Counted from the stretch's first letter, positions 24,494 to 36,012 are shown. The stretch: 64,000 bases of DNA from Roseovarius azorensis (GCF_900109455.1 NZ_FOAG01000003.1:282978-346977), one strand, 5' to 3'. The notes: generated by a model not told the origin, from the letters alone. Numbers and translations: made by a program.

Positions 24494-24943
24494 CTACTCC
24501 GCCAACCTGTAGACCCGCAACTCCGGCAACCCCGTCAGCGGCGCGCCGATCAGCCGGAACGCCGCCAGCGACAACTGGCTGCCCGCGCCCTCGGGCGCAT
24601 CGAGCGGGATCAGATCGACGGCGACGGATTTGCCTGTTGCAGGATAATCCACCCGGCCCCTGGCCGACTCCCGGACCAGAGGCGTCTTGAGCCATAGCCC
24701 CGGCTCTCCCGGCGCGCCCAAGGACGCCACGGTGCGCCCCAGTTCCCGCGCCGCGCCCGTTTCGGCGGCGGCCACGGCGGCCTGCCGCTCTGCCTCGGTC
24801 GTGCTGTCCAGCGTCTCCGCGGTGCGCGGCGCGGCAACCTGCGCCGCCGGGTCTTGCGCGGGCGCGCGACCAAGGATCCGCTCCACCTGCGCACAGCCTC
24901 CCAAGGCCACAATCACACCGGCGATGAGCATCCAATACTTCAT
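24494..24943 (-). CDS. Putative lipoprotein of unknown function
   Basis: The product has 149 residues. The signal peptide MKYWMLIAGVIVALGGC ends in a lipobox with Cys17. An Ala/Glu/Arg-rich, probably helical segment (about 25-80) is followed by a compact strand-rich C-terminal domain (LWLKTPLVRESARGRVDYPATGKSVAVDLIPLD...). It is most likely anchored to the outer or inner membrane. I recognise no family. It converges on glmS and is divergent from moaA, so it appears to be a single-gene unit. Confidence 0.75.
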   Translation of the reverse strand: MKYWMLIAGVIVALGGCAQVERILGRAPAQDPAAQVAAPRTAETLDSTTEAERQAAVAAAETGAARELGRTVASLGAPGEPGLWLKTPLVRESARGRVDYPATGKSVAVDLIPLDAPEGAGSQLSLAAFRLIGAPLTGLPELRVYRLAE

Positions 24944-25028
24944 ATGTCCACCCTACCCGCCGATGCTTTGCCTCACAACGGACAACATGTCCCTTGCCCC
25001 GCCCGCGCCGCGCGCATAGATTTCTCGC

Positions 25029-26036
25029 ATGACAGCACCGCTCATAGATCCGTTCCAGCGCGCCATCTCCTATCTGCGCGTCTCCGTCACCGACCGCTGC
25101 GATTTCCGCTGCGTCTACTGCATGTCGGAAAACATGACCTTCCTGCCCAAGCGCGAATTGCTGACGCTAGAGGAACTGGATCGCATGTGTTCCGCCTTCA
25201 TCGGCATGGGTGTGGAAAAACTGCGCATTACCGGCGGCGAACCTCTGGTGCGCAAGGGCATCATGACCTTTTTCGACGCCATGACCCGCCATCTCGACAG
25301 CGGCGCATTGAAGGAACTGACGCTCACCACCAACGGCAGCCAGATGGAACGCTTCGCCCGCGATCTATATGCAGCGGGCGTGCGCCGGGTGAACATCTCG
25401 CTCGACACGCTCGACGAACGGAAATTCGCGGACATCACCCGCTGGGGCCGCCTGGCGCAGGTGCTCAAGGGCATTGACGCGGCACAAGACGCCGGCCTGC
25501 GGGTCAAGATCAACACCGTCGCCCTCAAGGGCTTTAACGAGGACGAACTCTTTACCCTCGCCGACTGGTGCGCCAGCCGCGACATGGACCTCACCTTCAT
25601 CGAGGTCATGCCGATGGGCGACATCGGCAACGAGGACCGGCTGGGCCAGTACTGGAAACTCTCCGACCTGCGCGCCCGCCTGCGCGAGCGGTTCACCCTC
25701 ACCGACCTTCCCGAACGCACCGGCGGCCCCGCCCGCTATGTGCGGATCGAGGAAACGGGCCAGAAAATCGGCTTCATCACCCCCCTCACCCACAATTTCT
25801 GCGAAAGCTGCAACCGCGTGCGCCTGACCTGCACCGGCGAGCTTTACATGTGCCTCGGCCAGGAGGACATGGCCGACCTGCGCGCGCCCCTGCGCAACAA
25901 CCCCGACAATGACGCGCCCCTGCGGGAGACCATTCGCGCGGCAATTGCGCGCAAACCCAAAGGGCATGATTTCGACTATTCCCGCCAGTCCGTCGACGGT
26001 CGCGTGTCGCGCCACATGAGCCATACCGGCGGCTGA
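25029..26036 (+). CDS. moaA: GTP 3',8-cyclase (MoaA)
   Basis: The product has 335 residues. The radical-SAM cluster motif is C24-DFR-C28-VY-C31, and the second [4Fe-4S] site is [18 protein letters not shown] near the C-terminus. The protein ends in the conserved Gly-Gly tail (SHTGG) needed for catalysis. It starts molybdenum cofactor synthesis by cyclising GTP. Its stop overlaps the start of waaA by one base (TGATG), so a lipopolysaccharide gene is translationally coupled to a cofactor gene. Other moa genes are not in the window. Confidence 0.97.
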   Translation: MTAPLIDPFQRAISYLRVSVTDRCDFRCVYCMSENMTFLPKRELLTLEELDRMCSAFIGMGVEKLRITGGEPLVRKGIMTFFDAMTRHLDSGALKELTLTTNGSQMERFARDLYAAGVRRVNISLDTLDERKFADITRWGRLAQVLKGIDAAQDAGLRVKINTVALKGFNEDELFTLADWCASRDMDLTFIEVMPMGDIGNEDRLGQYWKLSDLRARLRERFTLTDLPERTGGPARYVRIEETGQKIGFITPLTHNFCESCNRVRLTCTGELYMCLGQEDMADLRAPLRNNPDNDAPLRETIRAAIARKPKGHDFDYSRQSVDGRVSRHMSHTGG

Positions 26037-27325
26037 TGTCCCGCACCGCGGCGCCCCTGCCCCTCCGGCTCTACAGCGCGGCGGCAAATCTGCTTGGACC
26101 GCTCGCCTATGCCCGCGTCCGCCGCAAGCTCGCGGCGCATGGCACGCCCCCCGCCCGCTGGCCCGAGCGCATGGGTCACGCCACGCTGCCCCGCCCCGAC
26201 GGGCGGCTCGTCTGGTTTCACGCCGCCTCGGTCGGCGAGAGCGTTTCGGTCCTGCGTCTCATCGCGCATTGGGCCGAAACGCGCCCCGATCTCGAATTCC
26301 TGCTGACCTCCGGCACCGCCACCTCGGCGCAGGTGGTGGCCTCGCGCCTGCCACCCCGCACCCGGCACCAGTTCGCTCCGCTCGACACACAGGCCGCCGT
26401 CCGCCGTTTCCTCGCCCATTGGCGGCCCGACGCGGCGATCTTCGTCGAGAGCGAGCTTTGGCCGCAAATGCTGCACGAAAGCCACGCGGCAGACATCCCC
26501 CTCGCCCTGCTCAACGCCCGGATATCCGATCGCTCCGCCCGCAACTGGCAACGCGCACCCCGCACCGCCCGCCATCTCATGGGGATATTCCGCATCATCC
26601 GCTGTCAGGACGCGCGCACCGTGGCCCATCTCCACTCCATCGGCCTCGACCGGGCGCAACAGGGGCCCAATCTCAAATCCCTCTCCGGCCCGCTGCCCTT
26701 TGACCACGACGAACAGACCCGTCTGACAGCGCAAATCGGCGACCGCCCCCTCTGGCTCGCGGCCTCCACCCATCCGGGCGAGGACGAGATCATGCTGGCC
26801 GCGCATCAATCGCTGCTCGCCACCTGTCCCGACGCCCTCCTGATCCTCGTCCCCCGCCACCCCGAACGCGGCCTCGCGCTGGAAACCCTGATCGCCGCGC
26901 ACCGCCTCGACGCCGCCCGCCGCGCCATTGGCGACCGGATCACTGCCCGGACCCAGGTCTATCTCGCCGATACGCTGGGCGAGACCGGGCTTTGGTATGC
27001 GCTCTGCCCGCTGACCTGCCTTTGCGGCTCTTTCACCCCGGTGGGCGGGCACACGCCCTATGAACCCGCCCATGCCGGATCGGCCATCCTGCACGGCCCG
27101 CTCTATGCCAATTTCTCCGAGATCTACCCTGCCCTCGACGCCTCCGGCGCGGCGCGCGAGGTGGCCGACGCCGCCGAACTGGTCCGCGCCCTGGTCGGAC
27201 TGCTGGACGATCCCGCAGCCCTTGACACCATGCGCCGGAACGCCCGGAACTTCGCCGCAACGCAAGAGGATGCGCTCGACCAGATCACCGCCGACCTCTC
27301 GACCGCCCTCGGACTCGCCCCATGA
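26036..27325 (+). CDS. waaA: 3-deoxy-D-manno-octulosonic acid transferase
   Basis: The product has 429 residues of the GT30 family. The N-terminal domain has WFHAASVGES and AIFVESELWPQML. The C-terminal CMP-Kdo site is VGGHTPYEPAHAGSAILHGPLYANFSEIY. The enzyme adds Kdo to lipid A precursor at the inner membrane. In the donor motif the usual GGHNxLEP reads GGHTPYEP, an uncommon substitution. It is coupled to moaA upstream and followed by a GT4 glycosyltransferase after 37 bases, so the two may build the lipopolysaccharide core together. Confidence 0.93.
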   Translation: MSRTAAPLPLRLYSAAANLLGPLAYARVRRKLAAHGTPPARWPERMGHATLPRPDGRLVWFHAASVGESVSVLRLIAHWAETRPDLEFLLTSGTATSAQVVASRLPPRTRHQFAPLDTQAAVRRFLAHWRPDAAIFVESELWPQMLHESHAADIPLALLNARISDRSARNWQRAPRTARHLMGIFRIIRCQDARTVAHLHSIGLDRAQQGPNLKSLSGPLPFDHDEQTRLTAQIGDRPLWLAASTHPGEDEIMLAAHQSLLATCPDALLILVPRHPERGLALETLIAAHRLDAARRAIGDRITARTQVYLADTLGETGLWYALCPLTCLCGSFTPVGGHTPYEPAHAGSAILHGPLYANFSEIYPALDASGAAREVADAAELVRALVGLLDDPAALDTMRRNARNFAATQEDALDQITADLSTALGLAP

Positions 27326-27362
27326 CCCCGCGCTTCATCTTGTCAGAAATACTCAGCCCCCT

Positions 27363-28391
27363 ATGCCCGAACTGATCGTCACCAATTTCAACCGCAATTT
27401 CACCGGCGTCTCGGCAACGGCGGCAGGGGTGGTGCGCATCCAGCAGGGGCGCTATGACATGGCGCTTGCGGGCGTGGCGCTGCCCGGCTGCCCCGCGCCG
27501 ATCAGCCCCGCCGAGGCGCGCCGCCTGTCGCGCCTCCCGCCCGAGGGCCGTCCCTTCACCATCTGGCACGTGCGGCGCAACACCGAAATGCGCGCCGCCC
27601 TCTGGGCGCGCGATGTGCTGCGCCTGCCCGTCCGTATCGTCTTTACCTCTGCCGCTCAGCGGCGGCATTCCGCCTTTCCCCGCTGGCTCATCGCGCGCAT
27701 GGACGCGGTCATCGCCACCACCGACGCGGCGGCCGGCTATGTCCCGCATGTCCGCGCCGTGGTGCCGCACGGGGTGGATTGCGCCCGCTTCACCCCCGCC
27801 CCCGATCGTGCCGCCGCATGGGCGGCAACCGGCTATCCGGGCGCACGGGGCCTCGCCACCATCGGCCGCATCCGTCCCGAAAAAGGCACCGACCGCTTTG
27901 TCGAGGCAATGCTGCACCTGTTGCCGCGCCACCCGGACGTCACCGCCCTTGTCATCGGGCGCGGGGCCCGATCCGACCAGGACTTTCTGGACGGGCTTAG
28001 GGCGCGGATCGCCGCCGCCGGCCTCTCGGATCGCATCCTCTTTCCGGGCGAGGTGGCGCCCGACGCCTTGCCCGCCCTGATCCGCGCCCTGACCTCCATC
28101 GTGCAACTGCCACGTTACGAGGGCTACGGCATGGCCCCGCTCGAGGGCATGGCCTCGGGCGTGCCCTTCGTAGCCACCGATGCCGGCTATTACCGGAACT
28201 TTTCCGCCCAGGGCACAGCCGGGATCGTCACCGAGGACGCCACCGGAGCGCTCGACGCGCTCCTCGCTGACCCGGCGCGCCACGCCGCCATGGCCCGCGC
28301 CGCCCGCGCCGTGGCCGAGGCCGGTTTCAGCATCGAACACGAGGCAGACGGCATCGGGCGGGTCTACGACATGCTCTGGTCGGGACAGTAG
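27363..28391 (+). CDS. GT4 glycosyltransferase, probably lipopolysaccharide core
   Basis: The product has 342 residues. The GT-B fold shows VVPHGVDCARFTPA, TIGRIRPEKGTDRFVEAM and the donor-binding EGYGMAPLEGMASGVPFVATDAG with its EX7E-like glutamates. It most resembles LpsE-type core mannosyl- or hexosyltransferases of alphaproteobacteria. ATG 27363 gives the natural MPELIVTNFNRNFTGVSAT start; the frame runs open much further up inside waaA. It acts at the cytoplasmic face of the inner membrane. The sugar specificity cannot be read from sequence. Confidence 0.85.
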   Translation: MPELIVTNFNRNFTGVSATAAGVVRIQQGRYDMALAGVALPGCPAPISPAEARRLSRLPPEGRPFTIWHVRRNTEMRAALWARDVLRLPVRIVFTSAAQRRHSAFPRWLIARMDAVIATTDAAAGYVPHVRAVVPHGVDCARFTPAPDRAAAWAATGYPGARGLATIGRIRPEKGTDRFVEAMLHLLPRHPDVTALVIGRGARSDQDFLDGLRARIAAAGLSDRILFPGEVAPDALPALIRALTSIVQLPRYEGYGMAPLEGMASGVPFVATDAGYYRNFSAQGTAGIVTEDATGALDALLADPARHAAMARAARAVAEAGFSIEHEADGIGRVYDMLWSGQ

Positions 28392-28435
28392 GGCCGGGTT
28401 TTCACCGGACGCCCCCCGACCTTCTGCACCCCGCC

Positions 28436-29143
28436 TCAGCGCAGATGCGCAACCGCCTCAATGGTGCCAAAGTCAGGATATTGCAGCAGGACGACCACAG
28501 GATCCGACCCGTTGATCGCCACCTCCAGATCCAGCGGCGTGTGGCTGTCCCATTCGGCCAGCTGCTCTAATTCAGTCACGATATTGGTATAGGTCACCGT
28601 GCGGCCCGCATTCTCGCCATGCTCGATCTCGACCGTCTCGCTGGGAATGTAACGCAGCAGTTGCACCATGAGCGGCATGTCGCGCGGCGTCTCCACCTCT
28701 GCGCGGATATGCACCAGCCCCTCGTTGCGCGTCACCTCTACGGCAATATCCTCGCGCATCGTGGCCAGTTGCCTGTCGATGAGATCGGTCACATCCGTCA
28801 GCCGTGTGCCCACAACATGATCCCGCCCGTTGACGATCATCTGCGGCGTATAGACCATCTTGCGATCGCCCGCACTGGCATAGCCGCGCTGCCGGGCGCT
28901 GTGCTCCGGACTGCCGAACGTATCCTTCCAGCCGATGTAATCCCAGTAATCCACATGCAGCGCGAGCGCCACGACATCGTCGCGCAACGCCAGTTGCTCA
29001 AGCAATGCGTCCGCGGGCGGACAATAGGGGCAACCCTGAGATGTAAAGAGTTCGACCACAACCGACCGATCGCCGGCCAGAACACCACCGCCAGGAGAAA
29101 GGATCATGAAAGCCGTGCAAAGGCTGGCAAGAATATGTCGCAT
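28436..29143 (-). CDS. Periplasmic thioredoxin-like DUF1223 protein
   Basis: The product has 235 residues. A signal peptide (about 1-23) precedes VVVELFTSQGCPYCPPADALL, where C38 and C41 form a CPYC redox pair. The rest (ALHVDYWDYIGWKDTFGSPEHSARQRGYA, YTPQMIVNGRDHVVG) is the conserved DUF1223 signature. The function of the family is not established; a periplasmic thiol-redox role is inferred from the fold and motif. The start ATG 29143 gives a clean signal peptide. It is divergent from acnA. Confidence 0.85.
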   Translation of the reverse strand: MRHILASLCTAFMILSPGGGVLAGDRSVVVELFTSQGCPYCPPADALLEQLALRDDVVALALHVDYWDYIGWKDTFGSPEHSARQRGYASAGDRKMVYTPQMIVNGRDHVVGTRLTDVTDLIDRQLATMREDIAVEVTRNEGLVHIRAEVETPRDMPLMVQLLRYIPSETVEIEHGENAGRTVTYTNIVTELEQLAEWDSHTPLDLEVAINGSDPVVVLLQYPDFGTIEAVAHLR

Positions 29144-29264
29144 TATAAAATGTTCATCCCGATTGATCGAAACCACGTCGCTATGGGTGCAATCTAGGCT
29201 TCTCCGGCCATCATAACCAATCAACGTTTCGAGAGACAGCGGTGATATCGTGAAACAGGAACTT

Positions 29265-29278
29265 TATTGTGTGCAATA
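29265..29278. promoter_or_regulatory. Inverted repeat upstream of acnA
   Basis: TATTG-TGTG-CAATA is a 5+4+5 inverted repeat about 97 bases before the acnA start, followed by GTATACAAAA. It may bind a regulator of central carbon genes, but I cannot name one. Confidence 0.3.
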
Positions 29279-29374
29279 GTATACAAAAAAACGCGCGCCC
29301 CTCTTGATCGGCACACCCAAATCGGTCAGAAGCGGGGCAAGTGATCCAGCCTCGAACGTGAAAGGACGGCTCCC

Positions 29375-32125
<2,751 letters not shown>

Positions 32126-32254
32126 TCGACGATCAGACGGTATTGCGGGCAGACCGCGGCGGGGCATGAACCGCTGACCGCTCCGGCACCCGAGGGGTGC
32201 CGGGCAGGACTCTGGCAGCGTACCCCTGACGCACCCGCCCCTCTGCGGAAGGGG

Positions 32255-32313
32255 CCGGTACGGTTGTGACCCGCCCCGGATGACATGTCATGAGAGACAG
32301 GTGACAAGGCTCA
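32255..32313. repeat. Direct repeat copy 1 (with GGATGACATGTCAT palindrome)
   Basis: Copy 1 of an approximately 59-base repeat. It shares CGGTTGTGACC, CCCGGATGACATGTCATNAGAG and CAGGTNACAA with copy 2 about 134 bases downstream. ATGACATGTCAT is a 12-base perfect palindrome. Confidence 0.75.
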
Positions 32314-32388
32314 GAGCAGAAAAGCCCTGGCAAGAACGGACAGGATACAAACGGCAGACCGCCGACACGCCCCTCCCGCCATGAACAG

Positions 32389-32447
32389 CCGGAACGGTTG
32401 TGACCCATCCCGGATGACATGTCATCAGAGGCAGGTCACAAAGCCCA
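32389..32447. repeat. Direct repeat copy 2 (with GGATGACATGTCAT palindrome)
   Basis: Copy 2 matches copy 1 at roughly 80% of positions by eye, including the whole ATGACATGTCAT palindrome. Flanking sequence (ACACGCCCCTC here against ACCCGCCCCTC at copy 1) shows that the duplicated unit is longer than the core. Confidence 0.75.
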
Positions 32448-32698
32448 ACACCAAAAATCACCAAGCGCCCCAGCCCCGGAGCGTGCGGGCAGACCTCAAC
32501 CGGCAGGCTCCCGATGCTCCCGCCAGACACAGCCGGGGGGCGTCAGCCACCCGGGATGACCCGGATCGGGCCGCTCTTTTCATTGGCGCACCGCAGCAAT
32601 CGCCCTATCCCCTGACTGCGATTTTTTTCCCTCACCCTCTTCTGCCGCAGCGCAGCATAGTCTATATCCCGGAAAACCAAGCCGGGACGGAAAGATCC

Positions 32699-33676
32699 AT
32701 GCCAGACAGCCTCGCCCTCGCGGCAGACAACCTTCTCTCGCCCATCGTGCTGTCCTTCGCCCTGGGTCTCGCCGCCTCGCTCGCACGCTCCGACCTCTCG
32801 GTGCCAGAGGCGGCGGCCAAGGCGCTGTCGATCTACCTGCTCTTCGCCATCGGCTTCAAGGGCGGGGTCAGCGTCGCCGATCACGGCGTCGATCTCTCGC
32901 TCGGCGGGGCGCTGATCGCCGGGGTGGTCCTCTCGGCACTGCTCCCGCTCATCGCCTTCGCCCTCCTGCGCGTGATGTCGCGCCTCGACCGGCTCAATGC
33001 CGCCGCGGTGGCCGCGCATTACGGCTCGATCTCCATCGTCACCTTCGTTGCCGCCACTTCCATGCTCGACAGCCAGGGCATCGCATCCGAGGGCTACATG
33101 GTCGCCGTCGCCGCCGCGATGGAGGCCCCGGCGATCCTCTCTGCGCTCTGGCTCATCTCCCGCGGCGAGGGCGGCGGGCGGATGGATGCGAAACTCTGGC
33201 GCGAAATCCTGCTCAACGGCTCCATCGTGCTGCTGGTAGGCGCATTTCTGATCGGCTGGATCACCGGACCCGAGGGACTGGCAGAGATTTCCAGCTTCGT
33301 CGTCGCCCCGTTCAAGGGCGTGCTCTGTCTCTTTCTCCTCGATATGGGCCTGGTCGCCGGGCGCGGCCTGCGCCAGGGGCGCGGCGTGCTGGGTTTAGGG
33401 GCGGTTGCCTTTGGCCTCGTCATGCCCATGCTGGGCGGCCTCGCCGGCCTGCTCGCCGCGCTCACACTCGGCCTGTCGACCGGCGGCACGGCGTTGATGA
33501 TGGTTCTTTCGGCCTCTGCCAGCTATATCGCCGTGCCCGCCGCCATGCGCGTGGCCCTGCCCGAGGCCAACCCCTCGATCTATCTCACGCTCTCGCTCGG
33601 CGTGACCTTTCCCTTCAACCTGACGCTCGGCATCCCGCTCTATCTCGCGCTTGCCAGCGCCGCGACCGGAGGCTGA
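32699..33676 (+). CDS. sbtA: SbtA-type sodium-dependent bicarbonate transporter
   Basis: The product has 325 residues with about ten membrane segments in two inverted halves. The conserved SbtA stretches are LLFAIGFKGGVSVA, AHYGSISIVTFVAATSML, LFLLDMGLVAGR and LSTGGTALMMVLSASASYIAVPAAMR. Cyanobacterial SbtA imports bicarbonate with sodium. Heterotrophic relatives occur widely and may feed anaplerotic carboxylases. ATG 32699 gives the correct N-terminal segment; the long upstream extension is repeat sequence. A PII-like SbtB gene follows after four bases, the standard partner. Confidence 0.88.
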   Translation: MPDSLALAADNLLSPIVLSFALGLAASLARSDLSVPEAAAKALSIYLLFAIGFKGGVSVADHGVDLSLGGALIAGVVLSALLPLIAFALLRVMSRLDRLNAAAVAAHYGSISIVTFVAATSMLDSQGIASEGYMVAVAAAMEAPAILSALWLISRGEGGGRMDAKLWREILLNGSIVLLVGAFLIGWITGPEGLAEISSFVVAPFKGVLCLFLLDMGLVAGRGLRQGRGVLGLGAVAFGLVMPMLGGLAGLLAALTLGLSTGGTALMMVLSASASYIAVPAAMRVALPEANPSIYLTLSLGVTFPFNLTLGIPLYLALASAATGG

Positions 33677-33680
33677 TCCG

Positions 33681-33992
33681 ATGCAGACCCATCAGGCCAA
33701 GCGCGTGGAAATCACCATCGAACGGGTGATGCAGTCCCGCCTCACCGACGCGCTGCACAAGGCGGGCGTCACGGGCTATTCCATCCTGCCGGTTCTGGGC
33801 GGGTCCGGTCGTTCCGGCGAATGGTCCCGCTCCGGTCAGGTCAGCCCCGCCAGCGGCATGGTGCAGGTGATCTGCATCATCCGCCCAGAGCGGCTCGATG
33901 CGCTGCTCAAGGCCGCCTTTGCCGTGGTCGAGCGCCATATCGGCGTGGTCTGTGTCACCGATTGCGAAGTCCTGCGCGCCGAGCGTTTCTGA
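33681..33992 (+). CDS. sbtB: SbtB-like PII-family signalling protein
   Basis: The product has 103 residues. It shows the PII ferredoxin-like pattern (KRVEITIERVMQSRLTDALHKAGVTGYSILPVLGGSGRSGEW, VQVICIIRPERLDALLKAAF) with a shortened T-loop that lacks the uridylylated tyrosine context. It ends in VTDCEVLRAERF. SbtB binds adenine nucleotides (cAMP and others) and gates SbtA by binding it at the membrane. It lies four bases after sbtA, so coexpression is certain. ATG 33681 gives the family start. Confidence 0.85.
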   Translation: MQTHQAKRVEITIERVMQSRLTDALHKAGVTGYSILPVLGGSGRSGEWSRSGQVSPASGMVQVICIIRPERLDALLKAAFAVVERHIGVVCVTDCEVLRAERF

Positions 33993-34019
33993 GGGTCCGG
34001 CCCGGTCCCGATACCGGCC

Positions 34020-34523
34020 TCAATCCTGCGCCTTGTGCGCACGCCTTGCGCGATATTCGTCGATCCGCGCCTGCACCCGGTCGGCATAGGCGGCGCGTTC
34101 GGCGTCGCTCATCTGCGCCAGATGCTCCAGCAGCACCTGCTGCCCCATCTCGAAGCGGGCGGCAAATCCCTCGCGCTGCTCGCGCATCCTCGCGGCCACC
34201 CGCTCCGGCTCGAACGGCACGGCGCGCAGATCCGCCACCAGCGCATCGAAACTCGCGCGCATTCCGCCGTGCGCGCCCTGCCCCTCGCGGTAGGCCTGCC
34301 GCATCCTGCGTCCGATCTCGCGGCGATCCTCGTCGCTCAGCGCGCGGGTCAGCGGCCCCCCCGCCATGTCCAGCCGCGACGGATGCCCGCCATGCACCCC
34401 GCCATGTCGCAGCACCCAGCCCCCGGCCAGCCCCAGCACCAGGATATTGAGCGCGAGCGACACGATCAACAGCCCCCGCATCCAGGGTTTCATCCGCCCG
34501 GCCGTATCCGGTGTATCCGCCAT
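34020..34523 (-). CDS. Membrane-anchored Spy/CpxP-like (heavy-metal resistance type) protein
   Basis: The product has 167 residues. One membrane segment (about 14-38, MRGLLIVSLALNILVLGLAGGWVL) is followed by a helical periplasmic domain with repeated DRREIGRRMRQAYREG- and RVAARMREQREGFAARFE-like helices. This is the pattern of the periplasmic heavy-metal sensor/CpxP family. Its start overlaps the stop of the anti-sigma gene by one base (TGATG), so it belongs to the same operon as the ECF sigma factor. It probably senses or buffers envelope stress. Confidence 0.75.
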   Translation of the reverse strand: MADTPDTAGRMKPWMRGLLIVSLALNILVLGLAGGWVLRHGGVHGGHPSRLDMAGGPLTRALSDEDRREIGRRMRQAYREGQGAHGGMRASFDALVADLRAVPFEPERVAARMREQREGFAARFEMGQQVLLEHLAQMSDAERAAYADRVQARIDEYRARRAHKAQD

Positions 34524-34849
34524 CAGAAATCCCCCCCCGCCAGATCAAACGCCAGTTCCGGGGTCACATCCACCAGATAAGCCGCCTCACCGGGGCCAAG
34601 CAGCCCCTCGGGCAGGCTCGTGCCCAGCCAGACCCCGGCCACCGCCGCGGTGGCAAGCCCGGCCATTGCCGGCCAGCCACCGATCAGCCGGTAGAACTGT
34701 TCTCCCAGCCCCGCGCGTCGGCGTGGCGCGGGGCTGCGGGCCGCCATCTGCACCGCCTGCGCATCCGCGATGATCCGCGCCATCAGGTCAGCCGAGGGCG
34801 CCGCGCGCTCTGCGCGGGCGGCGTCAAAATAGGCCTCCAGCCCGTTCAT
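34523..34849 (-). CDS. Putative anti-sigma factor
   Basis: The product has 108 residues. An N-terminal acidic, helical region (MNGLEAYFDAARAERAAPSADLMARIIADAQAVQ) could bind the sigma factor. A single membrane segment lies near residues 62-80 (WPAMAGLATAAVAGVWLG), followed by a short periplasmic tail. It starts 11 bases after the ECF sigma stop, and overlapping starts at 34870 and 34876 are possible. Position and topology, not sequence similarity, support the call. Confidence 0.7.
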   Translation of the reverse strand: MNGLEAYFDAARAERAAPSADLMARIIADAQAVQMAARSPAPRRRAGLGEQFYRLIGGWPAMAGLATAAVAGVWLGTSLPEGLLGPGEAAYLVDVTPELAFDLAGGDF

Positions 34850-34859
34850 GTCCCGCTCT

Positions 34860-35447
34860 TCATCCTTCATCGGCATATCCCAACTCCTCTTGCCGCTCCG
34901 TGAGCGCCGCCGCCAGTGCCCGCTTGCCACGCGAGGTCAGGCTTTCCACCGCTTCCACGGTGATCTCCATGATCGCCGCGATCTCGGGATTGGCCAGCCC
35001 CTCGATGTGGCGCAATACCACCGCCTGCCGCTGCCGGTCCGGCAATCCGTCCAGCGCGGCCTGCAACGCCTCGGCCCGCGCGCGATCCTGCAGGGTGTCC
35101 GCCGCGCTGGCCCGCCCGTCCTCGGGTTCGGGGATCGCGTCAAGCGCCACGCTGCGCATGCGCCGCCGGCGGTCGATGCACAGGTTGGCCACCACGCGGT
35201 AGAGCCATGTGCTGACCTTCGCCTCGCCCTGTCGCCAGTCGGGGGCCTGTTTCCAGAGCCGCAGCATCGCCTCCTGCGTCACATCCTCGGCCTCGGCATG
35301 CTGCCCGAGCAGGCGGTAGGCATGCGCCATCACCCGCGGTGTCAGACGCTGCGTCAGCACCCGCGCCGCCGCCCCGTCGCCATTGGCGAAGAGCACCAGC
35401 AGGGCCTCGTCCGGCGTCTCGCCCATGGCGTCAAATGGCATCTCCAT
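34860..35447 (-). CDS. ECF-family RNA polymerase sigma factor
   Basis: The product has 195 residues. Region 2 is AYRLLGQHAEAEDVTQEAMLRLWKQAPDWRQGEAKVSTWLYRVVANLCIDRRRR. Region 4 is LPDRQRQAVVLRHIEGLANPEIAAIMEITVEAVESLTSRGKRAL. It likely directs transcription of its own operon and envelope or metal-stress genes, held inactive by the downstream anti-sigma protein. ATG 35447 is preferred; an upstream TTG at 35456 is also possible. The EF-hand gene lies 85 bases upstream on the same strand. Confidence 0.9.
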   Translation of the reverse strand: MEMPFDAMGETPDEALLVLFANGDGAAARVLTQRLTPRVMAHAYRLLGQHAEAEDVTQEAMLRLWKQAPDWRQGEAKVSTWLYRVVANLCIDRRRRMRSVALDAIPEPEDGRASAADTLQDRARAEALQAALDGLPDRQRQAVVLRHIEGLANPEIAAIMEITVEAVESLTSRGKRALAAALTERQEELGYADEG

Positions 35448-35532
35448 CGTCCCCAAGCGTATCCTTCAGACCCGGCCCTGACCAGTACCGACGACGAGGG
35501 GCGGCACCAACGCCGCCGCCCCCTGCCCGGAA

Positions 35533-36012
35533 TTATTCCGTGGCCTTCTTGCCATGGCGCTTGCCATGCATCTCGCGCATCCTGGAAAACTCTTCTTCGC
35601 TGATCGCACCGTCGCCATCGGCGTCGATACGCTTGAACATCCGCTCGCTCTGGCCCGCCCGCATTTCGTCGGGGCTGAGCATCCCGTCGCCATTGGCATC
35701 ATGCCGCTCGATCATGTGATCGGCATAGGCCGCGATGCGCTCTGCCTGACGCTCCGTCATCCGCGCGATCAGCTCGTCGCGCGAGAGCGCGCCATCGCCA
35801 TCGGTATCGGCCCCCTCGAAACGCGCCTGCATATGCGCCGCCATTTCCTCGGACGTGATCGTGCCGTCCCCATCGGCATCCAGTTCCTCGAAACTGTGCT
35901 GCATCCGCATCCCGTGCCCCATCTTGCCCATGTGGCTCCCGGCATGGGCAATACCGACCCCGCCGACCAGAACGGTCGCGGCCAGGGCGGCTGTCAAGAC
36001 AGTGGTCTTCAT
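35533..36012 (-). CDS. Exported calcium-binding EF-hand protein
   Basis: The product has 159 residues. A signal peptide ends near residue 24 (VGGVGIAHA-G). Four EF-hand loops are visible: DADGDGTITSEE, DTDGDGALSRDE, DANGDGMLSPDE and DADGDGAISEEE, all with good calcium ligands. A His/Met-rich stretch (HMGKMGHGMRMQH) after the signal could bind metal. It heads a leftward set with ECF sigma, anti-sigma and Spy-like genes, suggesting a calcium- or metal-linked envelope response. Confidence 0.88.
   Translation of the reverse strand: MKTTVLTAALAATVLVGGVGIAHAGSHMGKMGHGMRMQHSFEELDADGDGTITSEEMAAHMQARFEGADTDGDGALSRDELIARMTERQAERIAAYADHMIERHDANGDGMLSPDEMRAGQSERMFKRIDADGDGAISEEEFSRMREMHGKRHGKKATE

Larger units (their letters stand above)
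32126..32698. other. Noncoding stretch between acnA and sbtA
   Basis: This stretch is 573 bases long. Short open frames on both strands are proline/arginine-rich translations of GC-rich repeats and none has a convincing start or family. It contains a pair of diverged direct repeats (annotated separately) and further imperfect echoes, for example GGGATGACCCGG near 32552-32563. The sbtA promoter should lie at its right end, but no clear hexamers were found there. Confidence 0.6.

Noticed and set aside
32255..32447. Direct repeats as a two-repeat CRISPR or an insertion-sequence remnant
   Set aside because: The copies are too long and diverged for CRISPR, and no transposase frame or terminal inverted repeats were seen.
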